Below, one piece after another: positions 37,144 to 45,743 of a stretch of 64,000 bases of DNA (position 1 is the stretch's first letter; every line of letters begins with the position of its first letter). The position numbers and the translations under genes are program-made. Where the stretch lies: positions 27,914 to 91,913 of the forward strand of contig CALIBN010000016.1 of assembly GCA_938045545.1 (NCBI GenBank). Direction: 5' to 3'. The notes beneath the pieces were generated by a model that did not search any database, was not told the origin of the DNA, and saw nothing but the letters and a program-made list of their open reading frames with translations. This DNA is from an uncultured archaeon (lineage in GTDB: Archaea > Thermoproteota > EX4484-205 > JAAOZP01).

Positions 37144-37695
37144 TCAGAAGCTGCTTTTCGTCGGCAGGTTTGTATACAGAAAGGGGTTACACCTGCTTCT
37201 GGAAGCCATAAAGCGAGTGGTTGATGAAAAGAAGGAAGCAGACCTGACAATAGTGGACTCCGGCTATTTAAGCCCTATTTTAAAAGCATTCGTGAAGACC
37301 TTAAACCTCCAAGACAATGTCTTCGTAAGGGAGGACTTAAGCAAGAGTGAGCTCGTCAACCTTTACCAGAGGTCTAACGTCTTTGTTCTACCATCTATCT
37401 TCGGCGAGTCTTTCGGAATCGTGCTGTTAGAAGCAATGGCCTCAAAGACCCCGATAGTGGTAACAGCCCAAGGTGGAGTGCGGGAAATAGTGAGGCATAT
37501 GGAAACAGGCTTATTGATAAGAAGGAATAAAATAGAAGGGTTAGCAAAAGGCATTCTAACTCTGCTTGAAACAAAGAACTTTCTAAAAGAATATCTTCCA
37601 ATGCATTCAGGGAAGTGTGGAAATACGATTGGAGCATAATAGTTGAAGAGATAGAAAAGGTTTACGAAGAAACTCTGTGTCAAACCAATCCCTAG
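37143..37695 (+). pseudogene. GT4 glycosyltransferase C-terminal fragment
   Basis: The sequence begins abruptly at VQKLLFVGRFVYRKGLHLLL, continues with DNVFVREDLSKSELVNLYQR and VFVLPSIFGESFGIVLLEAM, and runs on to TPIVVTAQGGVREIV. This is the donor-sugar-binding half of a GT-B family 4 enzyme (the E-x7-E motif is present). A frameshift near 37595 moves to NAFREVWKYDWSIIVEEIEK and the stop at 37695. The acceptor-binding N-terminal half is missing, evidently deleted together with the 3' half of the UbiA gene. Confidence 0.7.
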
Positions 37696-37850
37696 TAGTT
37701 TAAAAGAATAGGTTTTTCTTTAGCGACTAAGCGTAGCTCTGAAGAATTGGAAATCCAAGTGTAAAGAAAACACGCCCAGAACCATCTAATAATTCCAGTA
37801 TGAAAAGAGTTTGATTTCTTTTTTTAAATTCCGAGTATTTTCCCATCTAA

Positions 37851-39089
37851 TCATGAAAGCGGAGGCCTTGCTCCAAGCGTAACAGGAATATCCATTATCC
37901 GGTTGTTTCTAACTATCGTCAATATGATTGTTTGATTCGGAAGCGCGTATTCCTCTAAGAAGGATAAGAGTTCATCTCCATTAGTAATCCTTGAACCGTT
38001 TATCCCTATCACGATGTCTCCACCCACTGTAACCCTGCTTCCCTTAATCACAATCTGCCTGTTTCCACCCTGCAAACCTGATCTAGCAGCAGGCCCGTTT
38101 GCCGTAACCCCTACGATTAGCCACCCGTACGTCACGTTCACACCCATTGCTGACGCTATGTCATACGTCATATCCATACCCGTTACTCCAAGCCAGGGGT
38201 GCTGGTCGTAAGTTCCCTTAGTAACCAAGGATTCTATTTCACGCAGTATCGTGTTGGAGGGGATGGCGAAGCCAAGCCCCTGCGAGTCTCTCACTATAGC
38301 TGTGGTTATCCCAACGACTTCGCCTCTTAGATTCAGAAGAGGCCCTCCCGAGTTGCCCGGGTTTATTGGGGCGGTTGTCTGAATGCAGTTCGCTATCGAA
38401 TACCCGCCTGTAATGTCTTCAGAGATCGTCCTGCCTAGAGCACTCACTATGCCGGAGCTCATTGAGCCAGCCAAACCGTATGGGTTTCCTATAGCCACCA
38501 CGGTGTCTCCGACTCTGAGCGTCGACGAGCTTACGATTTTAAGCGGCTTAAATTCATCGATGGAAGCGTTCACAGAGAGAACTGCTAGGTCAGCATAGGG
38601 ATCAGCACCCTTGACAACAGCAGGATAAGTGTTTCCGCTTCTAAACCTTACAGTTATGTCGCGCGCATTATATACGACATGATAATTCGTCACGATTACA
38701 AACTGATCCTTGTATTTGTAGACGAAGCCTGAGCCCTGGGAACTACTGTAGTAGGGACGGTAGAAAATATCGTAATTTACAACAGTACCCGTTATCAGGA
38801 CGATTGAGTCCCTAACGTTTTCATAAAGCTGCGATAGGGAAAAGTTCCCCTCTAAAACATAGGTTATGTTGCTTGAAGAATTCTGCGTTAGCTGCAGGGC
38901 GGATACGCGGTTTTCAAGGTTTGAAAGCCTGTTTTGAAGCTCATCTATCCTGCTTATAATGAACAGACTGTTGAAAGCCTGGCTTATCAACCCTCCTATC
39001 AAAACTCCTATTAGCACGAATGATACTGCTAAGACCACGGTAGACCTGCCGGCATTATGACGGTTTGAAGAGTCTTCCACCGGTCTCAT
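37851..39089 (-). CDS. HtrA/DegP-like membrane-anchored serine protease
   Basis: The 412-residue protein has an N-terminal signal anchor (VVLAVSFVLIGVLIGGLISQ), a short coiled coil (RIDELQNRLSNLENRVSAL), a trypsin-like domain with His in VTNYHVVY (~138), Asp in PYADLAVLSV (~168) and Ser in INPGNSGGPLLN (~249), and a C-terminal PDZ domain. It degrades or refolds misfolded proteins outside the membrane. The same 21-bp operator as in the BlaI region lies 6 bp upstream of the ATG, so it likely belongs to the same envelope regulon. Confidence 0.93.
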   Translation of the reverse strand: MRPVEDSSNRHNAGRSTVVLAVSFVLIGVLIGGLISQAFNSLFIISRIDELQNRLSNLENRVSALQLTQNSSSNITYVLEGNFSLSQLYENVRDSIVLITGTVVNYDIFYRPYYSSSQGSGFVYKYKDQFVIVTNYHVVYNARDITVRFRSGNTYPAVVKGADPYADLAVLSVNASIDEFKPLKIVSSSTLRVGDTVVAIGNPYGLAGSMSSGIVSALGRTISEDITGGYSIANCIQTTAPINPGNSGGPLLNLRGEVVGITTAIVRDSQGLGFAIPSNTILREIESLVTKGTYDQHPWLGVTGMDMTYDIASAMGVNVTYGWLIVGVTANGPAARSGLQGGNRQIVIKGSRVTVGGDIVIGINGSRITNGDELLSFLEEYALPNQTIILTIVRNNRIMDIPVTLGARPPLS

Positions 39090-39094
39090 CTTAA

Positions 39095-39115
39095 GCTACT
39101 ATTGCTTGTAGTAAC
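39095..39115. promoter_or_regulatory. BlaI-like operator 3, upstream of htrA
   Basis: GCTACTAT-N5-GTAGTAAC, same spacing as operators 1 and 2, 6 bp before the HtrA start. TTTATA at about 39138-39143 (minus orientation TATAAA) may be the TATA box, and an extra half-site TTACTA is at 39129-39134. It lies about 4.2 kb from the regulator gene. Confidence 0.7.
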
Positions 39116-39199
39116 ATGTTAATAAGCATTACTAATATTTATACGAAATAAACTATCCAGCACCTCTAGTTTAAAAGTTGGAGAATGAAAATCGAGACA

Positions 39200-39288
39200 T
39201 GCGGCGCCCGGGATTTGAACCCGGAATTCCCAGCTTTGCCCTGTGCGTGTGGCAGGCTGGTGTCATAACCAGATTAGACCAGCGCCGC
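39200..39288 (-). tRNA. tRNA-Gly(GCC) with a 14-nt canonical intron
   Basis: Acceptor GCGGCGC/GCGCCGC, anticodon stem CCAGC/GCTGG with loop CTGCCA-A (anticodon GCC), T arm TCCGG-GTTCAAA-TCCCG region with a standard TTCAAAT loop, discriminator A. The intron of 14 nt (CACGCACAGGGCAA) sits at 37/38. Confidence 0.88.
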
Positions 39289-39601
39289 TAGTTACTGACA
39301 ATCAGAAGGAAAATAAAAAGTTTTATAGCACACACCAATGGCAACCTCACAGTTTTTAAATTTACACGAAACGGATTATTTTAAAGGCATGCATCTATGA
39401 GCGCGATAATGTTGTACAGCTAAGAACAAAACCATATCTGAAAATCATGTTTCTTCGATTAAAAGGAGGCTATTTATAGTATGCTCTTCCGAACGCAAGA
39501 ATAATTTTTGCATTGCCGATGTAGAGCATTATCCTGAAAAAGCCTGTATTCCTCTACTTTTAGAAGGTAACACTTATAAGAATAGAGCTTGTGATGGGAG
39601 T
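39289..39601. other. Intergenic region before the parvulin gene
   Basis: No gene seen. AACACTTATAAGAATAG at about 39567-39583 is the likely TATA box for the gene starting at 39602. The rest is AT-rich, with no repeat or RNA I recognise. Confidence 0.4.
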
Positions 39602-39877
39602 ATGGCTGATAAAATACGTTGTGCCCATATTCTTGTTAAGACGGAGCGGGAGGCCAAGGAGGTTCTTGAACAATTGAAGACGGGAGCGAGCTTCTCTAAG
39701 CTGGCCACCGAGAAATCGCTGTGTCCCTCTAGGAAAAAAGGCGGAGACTTAGGGTTTTTCGGGAGAGGGCAGATGGTGCGCGAGTTTGAAACAGCCGCCT
39801 TCGCGTTGAAAAAAGGCAAGGTTTCTCAGCCTGTGAGGACGAGTTTTGGCTGGCATATAATAAAAAGACTGGAGTAA
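39602..39877 (+). CDS. Parvulin-type peptidyl-prolyl isomerase
   Basis: The 91-residue, single-domain cytoplasmic parvulin has the family strings IRCAHILVKTEREAKEVLEQ, LATEKSLCPSRKKGGDLGFF and GRGQMVREFETAAFALKKGK, ending VRTSFGWHIIKRLE. It catalyses cis-trans isomerisation of Xaa-Pro bonds in protein folding. It has the typical size of archaeal PinA-like proteins. The start ATG follows a TATA box by about 25 nt. Confidence 0.93.
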   Translation: MADKIRCAHILVKTEREAKEVLEQLKTGASFSKLATEKSLCPSRKKGGDLGFFGRGQMVREFETAAFALKKGKVSQPVRTSFGWHIIKRLE

Positions 39878-39964
39878 GACATGGAAAGATGCTTCTAGAC
39901 CTTCTTTTTAAGTATAGTTGGGAAAACCTTTAGACTTATATAGTTGTGATTTATTCCCGGGCTA

Positions 39965-40552
39965 ATGGATTTAACACCGCTCTTAGCCTCCTTCCTGCTG
40001 GTGGTAGTTGCAGAGCTGGGAGACAAGACGCAGATTGCTATCATAACCTTATCGTCCCATCATAATGCTCTTCTCGTCTTCACCGGCGGGATTCTGGCCT
40101 TACTACTGGTTTCAGTGTTGGGCGTGGTCATCGGGGGCACGTTGGCAACGGTTATTCCCCTACCCGTAATACGCGTAGCGTCGGCAGTTCTATTCTCGGC
40201 TTTCGGCGTCTACACTATTCTATCAGCTGGAAAAAAGGAGGAACAGGTTGAGAGGCTTGGTTTAAAGTCTGTCGCTCTATTAGTCTTCTCAATGGTTACC
40301 TTGATGGAGCTTGGGGACAAGACGCAGCTAGCCGTGGTAGCGCTTACAGCAGAGTATGGTTCTCCTCTTCTGGTTTACGCTGGAGTAGCCATGGCTTTCA
40401 CAACCATAACTGGATTGGGTGTTCTGATCGGCAGTAGGTTTCTGAGGTTAGTGCCACTAAGGCGCGTTAAGCTTGGAAGCGGAGTAGTCTTCATACTGTT
40501 TGGAATGTTTTGTCTCCTGAACGCTATTTTCCCGGGTTTCCTCAGCGCCTAA
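39965..40552 (+). CDS. UPF0016/Gdt1-like Mn/Ca transporter
   Basis: The 195-residue membrane protein has six predicted helices as two homologous halves. Each half carries the hallmark E-x-G-D-K-T: VVAELGDKTQIAIITL (~17-32) and LMELGDKTQLAVVAL (~118-132). The family (Gdt1, TMEM165, MneA) exports or exchanges Mn2+/Ca2+. Length is typical for prokaryotic members. It overlaps the 3' end of the convergent isomerase remnant by 11 bp. Confidence 0.9.
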   Translation: MDLTPLLASFLLVVVAELGDKTQIAIITLSSHHNALLVFTGGILALLLVSVLGVVIGGTLATVIPLPVIRVASAVLFSAFGVYTILSAGKKEEQVERLGLKSVALLVFSMVTLMELGDKTQLAVVALTAEYGSPLLVYAGVAMAFTTITGLGVLIGSRFLRLVPLRRVKLGSGVVFILFGMFCLLNAIFPGFLSA

Positions 40553-41507
40553 CTATCTTCGGCTCTACACCGTCAGCTATCAGTTTCTTCATATATTTCA
40601 ACGCTGCCTTAACATGTCTATCCACAGTGTCGATCCCTTGATACTCATGGTCCTCCAGCACGGGTGAGCATTCCTCGGAGGAAATGAACCCGTCGTAGCC
40701 TATTCTTTTAAGCTCCCTTATAAAAGCGGGGTAGTTAACATACTGGTCTCCAATAAGTTGGCTACGCTTCATAATGATTTCCCCGGAAGGAGACTCGTCG
40801 AACGAGGATGAGCTGTAGTTGGAGAGAACTATCCCAATCTCTCTGCATGATTCAACAGCCTCAACGAATATACTCGTCACTCTGATTAGTGAAGAGAGGC
40901 GCGTCCAGACATAGTTTCACATTATTCATGCCGGTTTCCTTAACCATTTGAAGCACGTCCTCATATCCAAGCCTTATTATCGGCGGATGGTTTTGCAGCG
41001 CGATTACGATTCCACAGTCATCCCCCCATTTAGCTGCTTCTCGAATCCCCCGTACAGCCCACCTCCACATTTTATCTCTAGTTGCAAACATGCTCTTAAA
41101 GTCGAAAAGCCTGTATCCAAAATCGTACGTCCCCAGTTCGTCATACCTAGAGGTGCCTGGCCAGGCTGCGAAAACCTTCACTATGTTCGTGTTCAAGTCT
41201 GCTGCAAGCCCTATGGATTCTTTCACCATGCAAAGATTGTTCTCCCGTTCCTCAATAATTGGGCTGACGGAGTTCGACATGGTTTCGACAGCAGCTATCC
41301 TAATGTCGTGAGAGCAAGCCAGCTCCGCTACTTCTTTTCTCGCAGACCCGTCTAGGTCGCAGGGCAGCGCCACTGGCCTTTTAGTCTCTATGGTTATGCC
41401 GTCGAAACCAAGTTCCTTCGCTTTCCTAATCTGCTCTTTCAAAGAGAGGGCATCCCCCTTATACCAAAGGCCGCAGTATGTTACTGTAAATAAGCTGTTT
41501 TAACCAT
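40542..41507 (-). pseudogene. Xylose-isomerase-like TIM-barrel protein, two frameshifts
   Basis: The minus strand gives three pieces of one sugar isomerase/epimerase-like protein. ATG at 41507 (MVKTAY) goes off frame within 25 nt. The following frame reads FTVTYCGLWYKGDALSLKEQ into IRKAKELGFDGITIETKRPV and CGIVIALQNHPPIIRLGYED, stopping after NQSDEYIR. One extra base near 40872 separates the C-terminus REAVESCREIGIVLSNYSSS and GYDGFISSEECSPVLEDHEY. It is homologous over its length to the intact protein at 55246-56139. Substrate unknown. Confidence 0.7.
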
Positions 41508-41556
41508 CCTTTTTAGAATTACGTGTCCTTTATTTAAGTTTTCAGACTCATATTAT

Positions 41557-42609
41557 TTACTTTGATCTAGAAACATTTTTCCACGCCTCATAGGCAAGCT
41601 TCTCTTCGCCGTTCCTCTTTATGAGGCCGATACAATCGTTATCATCCAAATCGTGCAGCCACGCCCAGCCGAGCAGCTGTAAATTTATTCCCTGCCCTCT
41701 AGTGAGACGCCCCGCTACTTGCGTTATAAAATCGGCTTGCGCCTGCCCGCCGCCGAAAACATCTAACGAGGGCCAGCCTATTTCGCTAAACCCGAACGGT
41801 TTACCTGGCAGGTTGCTTAATGCTTTAGAATAGTAGTTGTCAGGGATATCGGAAGGCCTGTTTATTCCCTGAACGGCGTAAGGATAGCTTGTGAATACTA
41901 CGAGATCCATTTTCTCCGGGTTGAACATTGATAAAACAGTAAGGTCCGCCTCCCGGTTCTCAGACACTATTTCACGGGCGAACGTGCAGAAAACCTTGGT
42001 TTCAGGGGAAAGCTTCTTTACCGCATCATATATCTCTTCATAGAGGCTGACAAAATGCTGGAAACCATTAGGATCATTTTCATCTACACCGTATTTCTCA
42101 TACCACCGATTAACCTCATTACCGACAGAAAGATATAGTGGTCTTGAAGACTTCACCACGTCAAGGACTGCTTGTTTATAAGCTTCCCTCCACATAGTGT
42201 TGCTGAGAGAAGGGTTTCCCACGCCCGGTGGAGTTATGAGGATGACGTTAGGACCGATGAAGGAAACATGGATCAACGGAAACATTCCATTCTCACGTAT
42301 GTTCTTATCCACAAATTTCCGTCCCCAACTTCCGGACAGTTCTCCAGCAAGACTGTAGAATGGTGTTGGCCGTCCCCATACAGGCGAGAACTCTGAGTAT
42401 TGCGCTGCTTGAGAGTAGGCTTCTTCGAAGGACTGGTTGTCTCCGGGAACGGGAAGAACCCCCATAAAGAAGCCGCGATCAGGATTCTTAGGGGAGTCGA
42501 CTGCCTTTATTACTTCCTCCTTAGACTGGTTCAGGCGGTTGGACAATGAGACAACTACTAATGCAACCACGATGAGAACAGACAGCAGCAAGACTTTTTT
42601 CGCCGGCAT
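41557..42609 (-). CDS. Secreted glycoside hydrolase, clan GH-A (galactanase-like)
   Basis: The 350-residue protein has an N-terminal membrane anchor (KKVLLLSVLIVVALVVVSLS) and a TIM-barrel. SVGNEVNRW (~170) provides the Asn-Glu acid/base of clan GH-A, and KPFGFSEIGWPS (~285) the strand-7 nucleophile Glu. The arrangement resembles GH53 endo-beta-1,4-galactanases, but the family is not certain. It would act outside the cell on plant or microbial polysaccharide. It fits with the neighbouring sugar isomerase remnant and the decayed alpha-galactosidase. Confidence 0.7.
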   Translation of the reverse strand: MPAKKVLLLSVLIVVALVVVSLSNRLNQSKEEVIKAVDSPKNPDRGFFMGVLPVPGDNQSFEEAYSQAAQYSEFSPVWGRPTPFYSLAGELSGSWGRKFVDKNIRENGMFPLIHVSFIGPNVILITPPGVGNPSLSNTMWREAYKQAVLDVVKSSRPLYLSVGNEVNRWYEKYGVDENDPNGFQHFVSLYEEIYDAVKKLSPETKVFCTFAREIVSENREADLTVLSMFNPEKMDLVVFTSYPYAVQGINRPSDIPDNYYSKALSNLPGKPFGFSEIGWPSLDVFGGGQAQADFITQVAGRLTRGQGINLQLLGWAWLHDLDDNDCIGLIKRNGEEKLAYEAWKNVSRSK

Positions 42610-42812
42610 CGTTTCTCTCCCCTAAACGTTAAGCATCAGAAAGTTCGCAAGCCGATTGCTTAAAAACCTTTAAGCATGTGAAACTATTTCGCCTCAAACT
42701 GTGAGAAAATGCTGGCGTCTCCATAAGCGCAGTTGCATCCAAATGTCGTAACGGCTTTTTAAGCAGCGCACAAAAATAGGAGACATGTGTAAATGCCTGT
42801 TTAATTCCGAAT

Positions 42813-43655
42813 TTATACGTGGTTTTTGTTTTCACGAACCAGTGTTTTATAACCCCATGTTGCCACTATCCCTGTCACGAAAACGATGTTCAGAATTAAC
42901 AGATAAAGACCGCCTAGCATAGTCTCAAGTGTTGGAAAAATGAAGAATGATAAGTTGTTCATCGTGTGTAGGAGCATCATGGCTAATATACTGCCACCAG
43001 TGTTATTATAAACCCAAGTAAAGATGATTGTTCCACAGAGTATTAGAATCATGAAGCCCCAGATTGGGGTTTGAGACTGAACCGTTCCAGATATGAAGAA
43101 CAAGGGCAGGTGCCATGTCCCCCATATGACTCCAAGCACTAGGCTTGAGACAAGCGCGTTCCATTTTGCCTGCAGTCTGTCTAAAGCATAGCCTCTCCAT
43201 CCCCACTCCTCTTGGAACGGCCCTCCTAGGAAAAATATGTATAGAAAGCCGACGGCAACAGACAAGGGATTGGATAGCACGGATAATTGAGGTAAAGCCT
43301 CCCCACTAATTACTGCTAGCAAAAGAGCACTGCCAGTTATGACTGGGAAAAGGAGGAAAATTGGAATAAGCCAAATTTTCCTGAAACTGTAATCCACTCC
43401 TCTTTTCAACAGATTCCTAACTCCTTTTCCTCCTTCAGAAGCATAGGTGAGGGAGAAGGCTGAGACAAGCGGGCCGAAGGCAGCCGGATTAAAAGGGCTG
43501 AATAGAAATTCAGCAAAAACTGAGGGGACCTGTAATGAACCTGTTGAAATCAAGGCTTGAGGAATCCAGAACAACCATGAGAAAGCGAAGGCGATAAAGA
43601 AATACAACCATAAGCTGTGGTTCAAGCGTTCATCATGTTTCATTTTCAGGCACAT
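42813..43655 (-). CDS. CPBP-family intramembrane metalloprotease
   Basis: The 280-residue protein has about eight membrane helices. It contains the CPBP/CAAX-protease motifs: EEWGWRGYALDRLQ (~150, EExxxR), FxxxH region LVLGVIWGTWHLPLFF (~170, with His) and a third HTMNNLS (~242). Relatives process prenylated proteins or peptides or act in bacteriocin immunity. The role here is open. The GTG/ATG start region includes a Lys-rich N-terminus. Confidence 0.8.
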   Translation of the reverse strand: MCLKMKHDERLNHSLWLYFFIAFAFSWLFWIPQALISTGSLQVPSVFAEFLFSPFNPAAFGPLVSAFSLTYASEGGKGVRNLLKRGVDYSFRKIWLIPIFLLFPVITGSALLLAVISGEALPQLSVLSNPLSVAVGFLYIFFLGGPFQEEWGWRGYALDRLQAKWNALVSSLVLGVIWGTWHLPLFFISGTVQSQTPIWGFMILILCGTIIFTWVYNNTGGSILAMMLLHTMNNLSFFIFPTLETMLGGLYLLILNIVFVTGIVATWGYKTLVRENKNHV

Positions 43656-43959
43656 CCTCCTGCGAGTATTTAACCTTTACTTTTAGTTGTAAAAGTCTTT
43701 TTACGTCTTATCATGCGCACAGATTATTCAGCCGCATGGCCAGTTCGAAACGGTCTTTCGAGGGATAGAACGATTATATGTCAAGGACTCATACGTTGCA
43801 AAGGCGGGGACTGGATAGTTGAATCGTGCGCCAGATAGCACCGGTGCACAAGGGAAATTTTAAATCTCGCGCGCTTGAGCACCCAAAAACACCTTTTCAG
43901 CAATTCCCTGACAATAAAAGTTATTAAATCCCTCGCAACAAGTTTTTACAAGCCCGGGA
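43656..43959. other. Intergenic region before tRNA-Gln
   Basis: No gene supported. AT-rich runs such as TTTTAAATC and AATAAAAGTTATTAAATCCC (~43911-43930) are plausible TATA sequences for the tRNA. The acceptor-like heptamer AGCCCGG occurs twice at 43951 and 43960. Confidence 0.4.
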
Positions 43960-44062
43960 AGCCCGGTGGAGCCAAGGCGCCGATTGTAATGGCAAGCATG
44001 GGGGGCTTTGGTGCAATTGACGAAGAAACCCCTTGATGAGAGTTCGAATCTCTCCCGGGCTA
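43960..44062 (+). tRNA. tRNA-Gln(UUG) with canonical intron and enlarged D region
   Basis: The tRNA starts with A1 as archaeal tRNA-Gln does: acceptor AGCCCGG/CCGGGCT, discriminator A. The T arm is GAGAG-TTCGAAT-CTCTC. The anticodon stem GGGGG/ACCCC has loop CTTTGG-A (anticodon UUG) and a 15-nt intron TGCAATTGACGAAGA at 37/38. Positions 8-26 hold about 33 nt instead of ~20, so a second intron in the D region is probable. The heptamer AGCCCGG also occurs 9 nt earlier (43951), which makes the 5' end uncertain. Confidence 0.75.
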
Positions 44063-44365
44063 CTAAAAATTTATTCCTAATGGATTCGTTTAAATAGCGT
44101 GTCTTCTACTTTCTCTTCGCTTGCCAATGTTTTTTCAAGTTCTCTAGAACTACCGGAGAGAATCATGCTTTAAAGCAGTTCTAACGATCTCGTTCACCAC
44201 ACTACGATACCTTGCTTCAACTCGTCTGCGCTCTTTCTATATACTTCTCCATTATTGTTTTTTCATTAAGCCTGGGCTTGGATTGAAGTTTTCTCGTTTC
44301 AAGATTATGCTTGTACAATATTACAGGCAAAAAACTAATATAGGCTACAAAAGTATAATAAATGA
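44063..44365. other. Intergenic region before the DapA-like gene
   Basis: No gene seen. AT-rich sequence with CAAAAAACTAATATAGGC (~44329-44346) and AAAAGTATAATAAATG (~44348-44364) is likely the promoter of the aldolase gene. Confidence 0.4.
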
Positions 44366-45364
44366 GTGTATATGGAACCTGAAAAATTTCGCGAGTTTAT
44401 GAAGAAGGGTGCGGTTGTTTGCGTTCAGTTGACACCATTTAAGGAGGATGAGGATGTAGACTATGAAGGTTTAAGGGATAACACTACTTGGCTGGTTGAG
44501 GAGAGTAAGGGTGAACCTCTTGTACTGGTTCCCGTGGGGAGTACTGGGGAAAAGTACACGCTTTCGGATGAGGAGTGGAAGAAGGTGGTTAAGACAGTTG
44601 TCGATGCAGCTAACGGTAAAGTGCCTGTTATGCCTGGTGCCTCGCACCCTGGTACTAGGGTTGCTATTGAGCGGGCAAAGTATGCACAGGATATTGGTGC
44701 TGACGGTGTAATGGTTGTACTGCCATATTATCACGTTCCAGATGAAGAAGGATTATACTTACATTACAAGAGGATTTGTGATGCCATAAATATTGGTGTT
44801 ATGCCATACAATAATCCGGACGTTTCAAAAATCTATATGAAGCCACATCTTCTTAAAAGGCTTGTAGACAATACAAATAATATTATAGCCGTAAAGGAAA
44901 ATACGCCATTTATACTAACCTTGTACGAGCATATTAAAACTGTTGGAGACAAGGTGCCTATAATGCAGGGCAGAGGAGAATGGTGGTTTGCTGCAACCGC
45001 ATTCCTCGGAGTTAGAGGTTATATTTCAGGATATGCTAACTTCATGCCAAAGATCTGCTTTGACCTACTTAAAGCAGGATTAAACGGAGACTTTAAAGAA
45101 TTGAAGAAGATAATGCAGAAGAAACTTGACCCTTACGAAGAGTTCGTAGCTAAAATGTGTAAAAAATACGGTCCCTCAACAACAATATTACCTTATCCTT
45201 ACGTGAGCTCATATATGATATATGCTGTAATGAAGACTACCATGGACATTCTTGGACTAAAAGGAGAGCATATGAGGCTTCCACTACTAGATTTGAAAGA
45301 GGAAGATAAGAAGGAGCTTGAAAAAATAGTTTTCGAGAAACTTGGATTGACTAAGGTCAAATAA
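44366..45364 (+). CDS. DapA/NanA-family aldolase (dihydrodipicolinate-synthase-like)
   Basis: The ~332-residue class I aldolase of the DHDPS family starts at GTG 44366 or ATG 44372. It has the (G)S-T-G-E phosphate/carboxylate loop VPVGSTGEKYTLSDEEW (~53-69), the Tyr in VVLPYYHVPDEEG (~125), and the Schiff-base Lys in NIIAVKENTPF (~177). Family members condense or cleave pyruvate-like keto acids (DHDPS, N-acetylneuraminate lyase, KDG aldolase). The C-terminal ~70 residues (GPSTTILPYPYVSSYMIYAV) are longer than in DHDPS, so a sugar-acid aldolase is as likely as lysine synthesis. Confidence 0.8.
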   Translation: MYMEPEKFREFMKKGAVVCVQLTPFKEDEDVDYEGLRDNTTWLVEESKGEPLVLVPVGSTGEKYTLSDEEWKKVVKTVVDAANGKVPVMPGASHPGTRVAIERAKYAQDIGADGVMVVLPYYHVPDEEGLYLHYKRICDAINIGVMPYNNPDVSKIYMKPHLLKRLVDNTNNIIAVKENTPFILTLYEHIKTVGDKVPIMQGRGEWWFAATAFLGVRGYISGYANFMPKICFDLLKAGLNGDFKELKKIMQKKLDPYEEFVAKMCKKYGPSTTILPYPYVSSYMIYAVMKTTMDILGLKGEHMRLPLLDLKEEDKKELEKIVFEKLGLTKVK

Positions 45365-45395
45365 TATATAACAACTCAACCTTTTTGGTGAATTT

Positions 45396-45539
45396 TTGCA
45401 TAAAAGATTTAAAGTTGCTATTCTAAATCTTTTACACCCACCTATTGATGTTGAAAAGAGTAGTCCTGAAGAGGCTGTTAAAGCTTCGAAGGATGCTGAC
45501 GCGATAACAGCGTGCCATTCCTTCCTCTTAGCTACATAA
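45396..45539 (+). pseudogene. N-terminal fragment of a 2-hydroxyacid-dehydrogenase-like gene
   Basis: A short frame reads LHKRFKVAILNLLHPPIDVE and KSSPEEAVKASKDADAITAC, then HSFLLAT and TAA. The pattern (beta strand, loop, DADAI) resembles the start of D-2-hydroxyacid dehydrogenases. Nothing similar follows. It may be a truncated gene once cotranscribed with the aldolase. Confidence 0.35.
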
Positions 45540-45743
45540 GCATTCGGCATAAATCAAGCATTTTTACGGTAACCTTTTCCCAAATATGGCTTCACTCAAT
45601 CTTCCCAAACGAGTTACAAATCAAGTATGAATTTGACTCTTAAGCTTTTTTCGACGCGCTGGAAAAGATCGCTGTCCATTCCCGGCTCTAGATTTTTCGG
45701 GAGACCCTGAATTCTCAATAGCACACATTATTTAAATTAGCGT

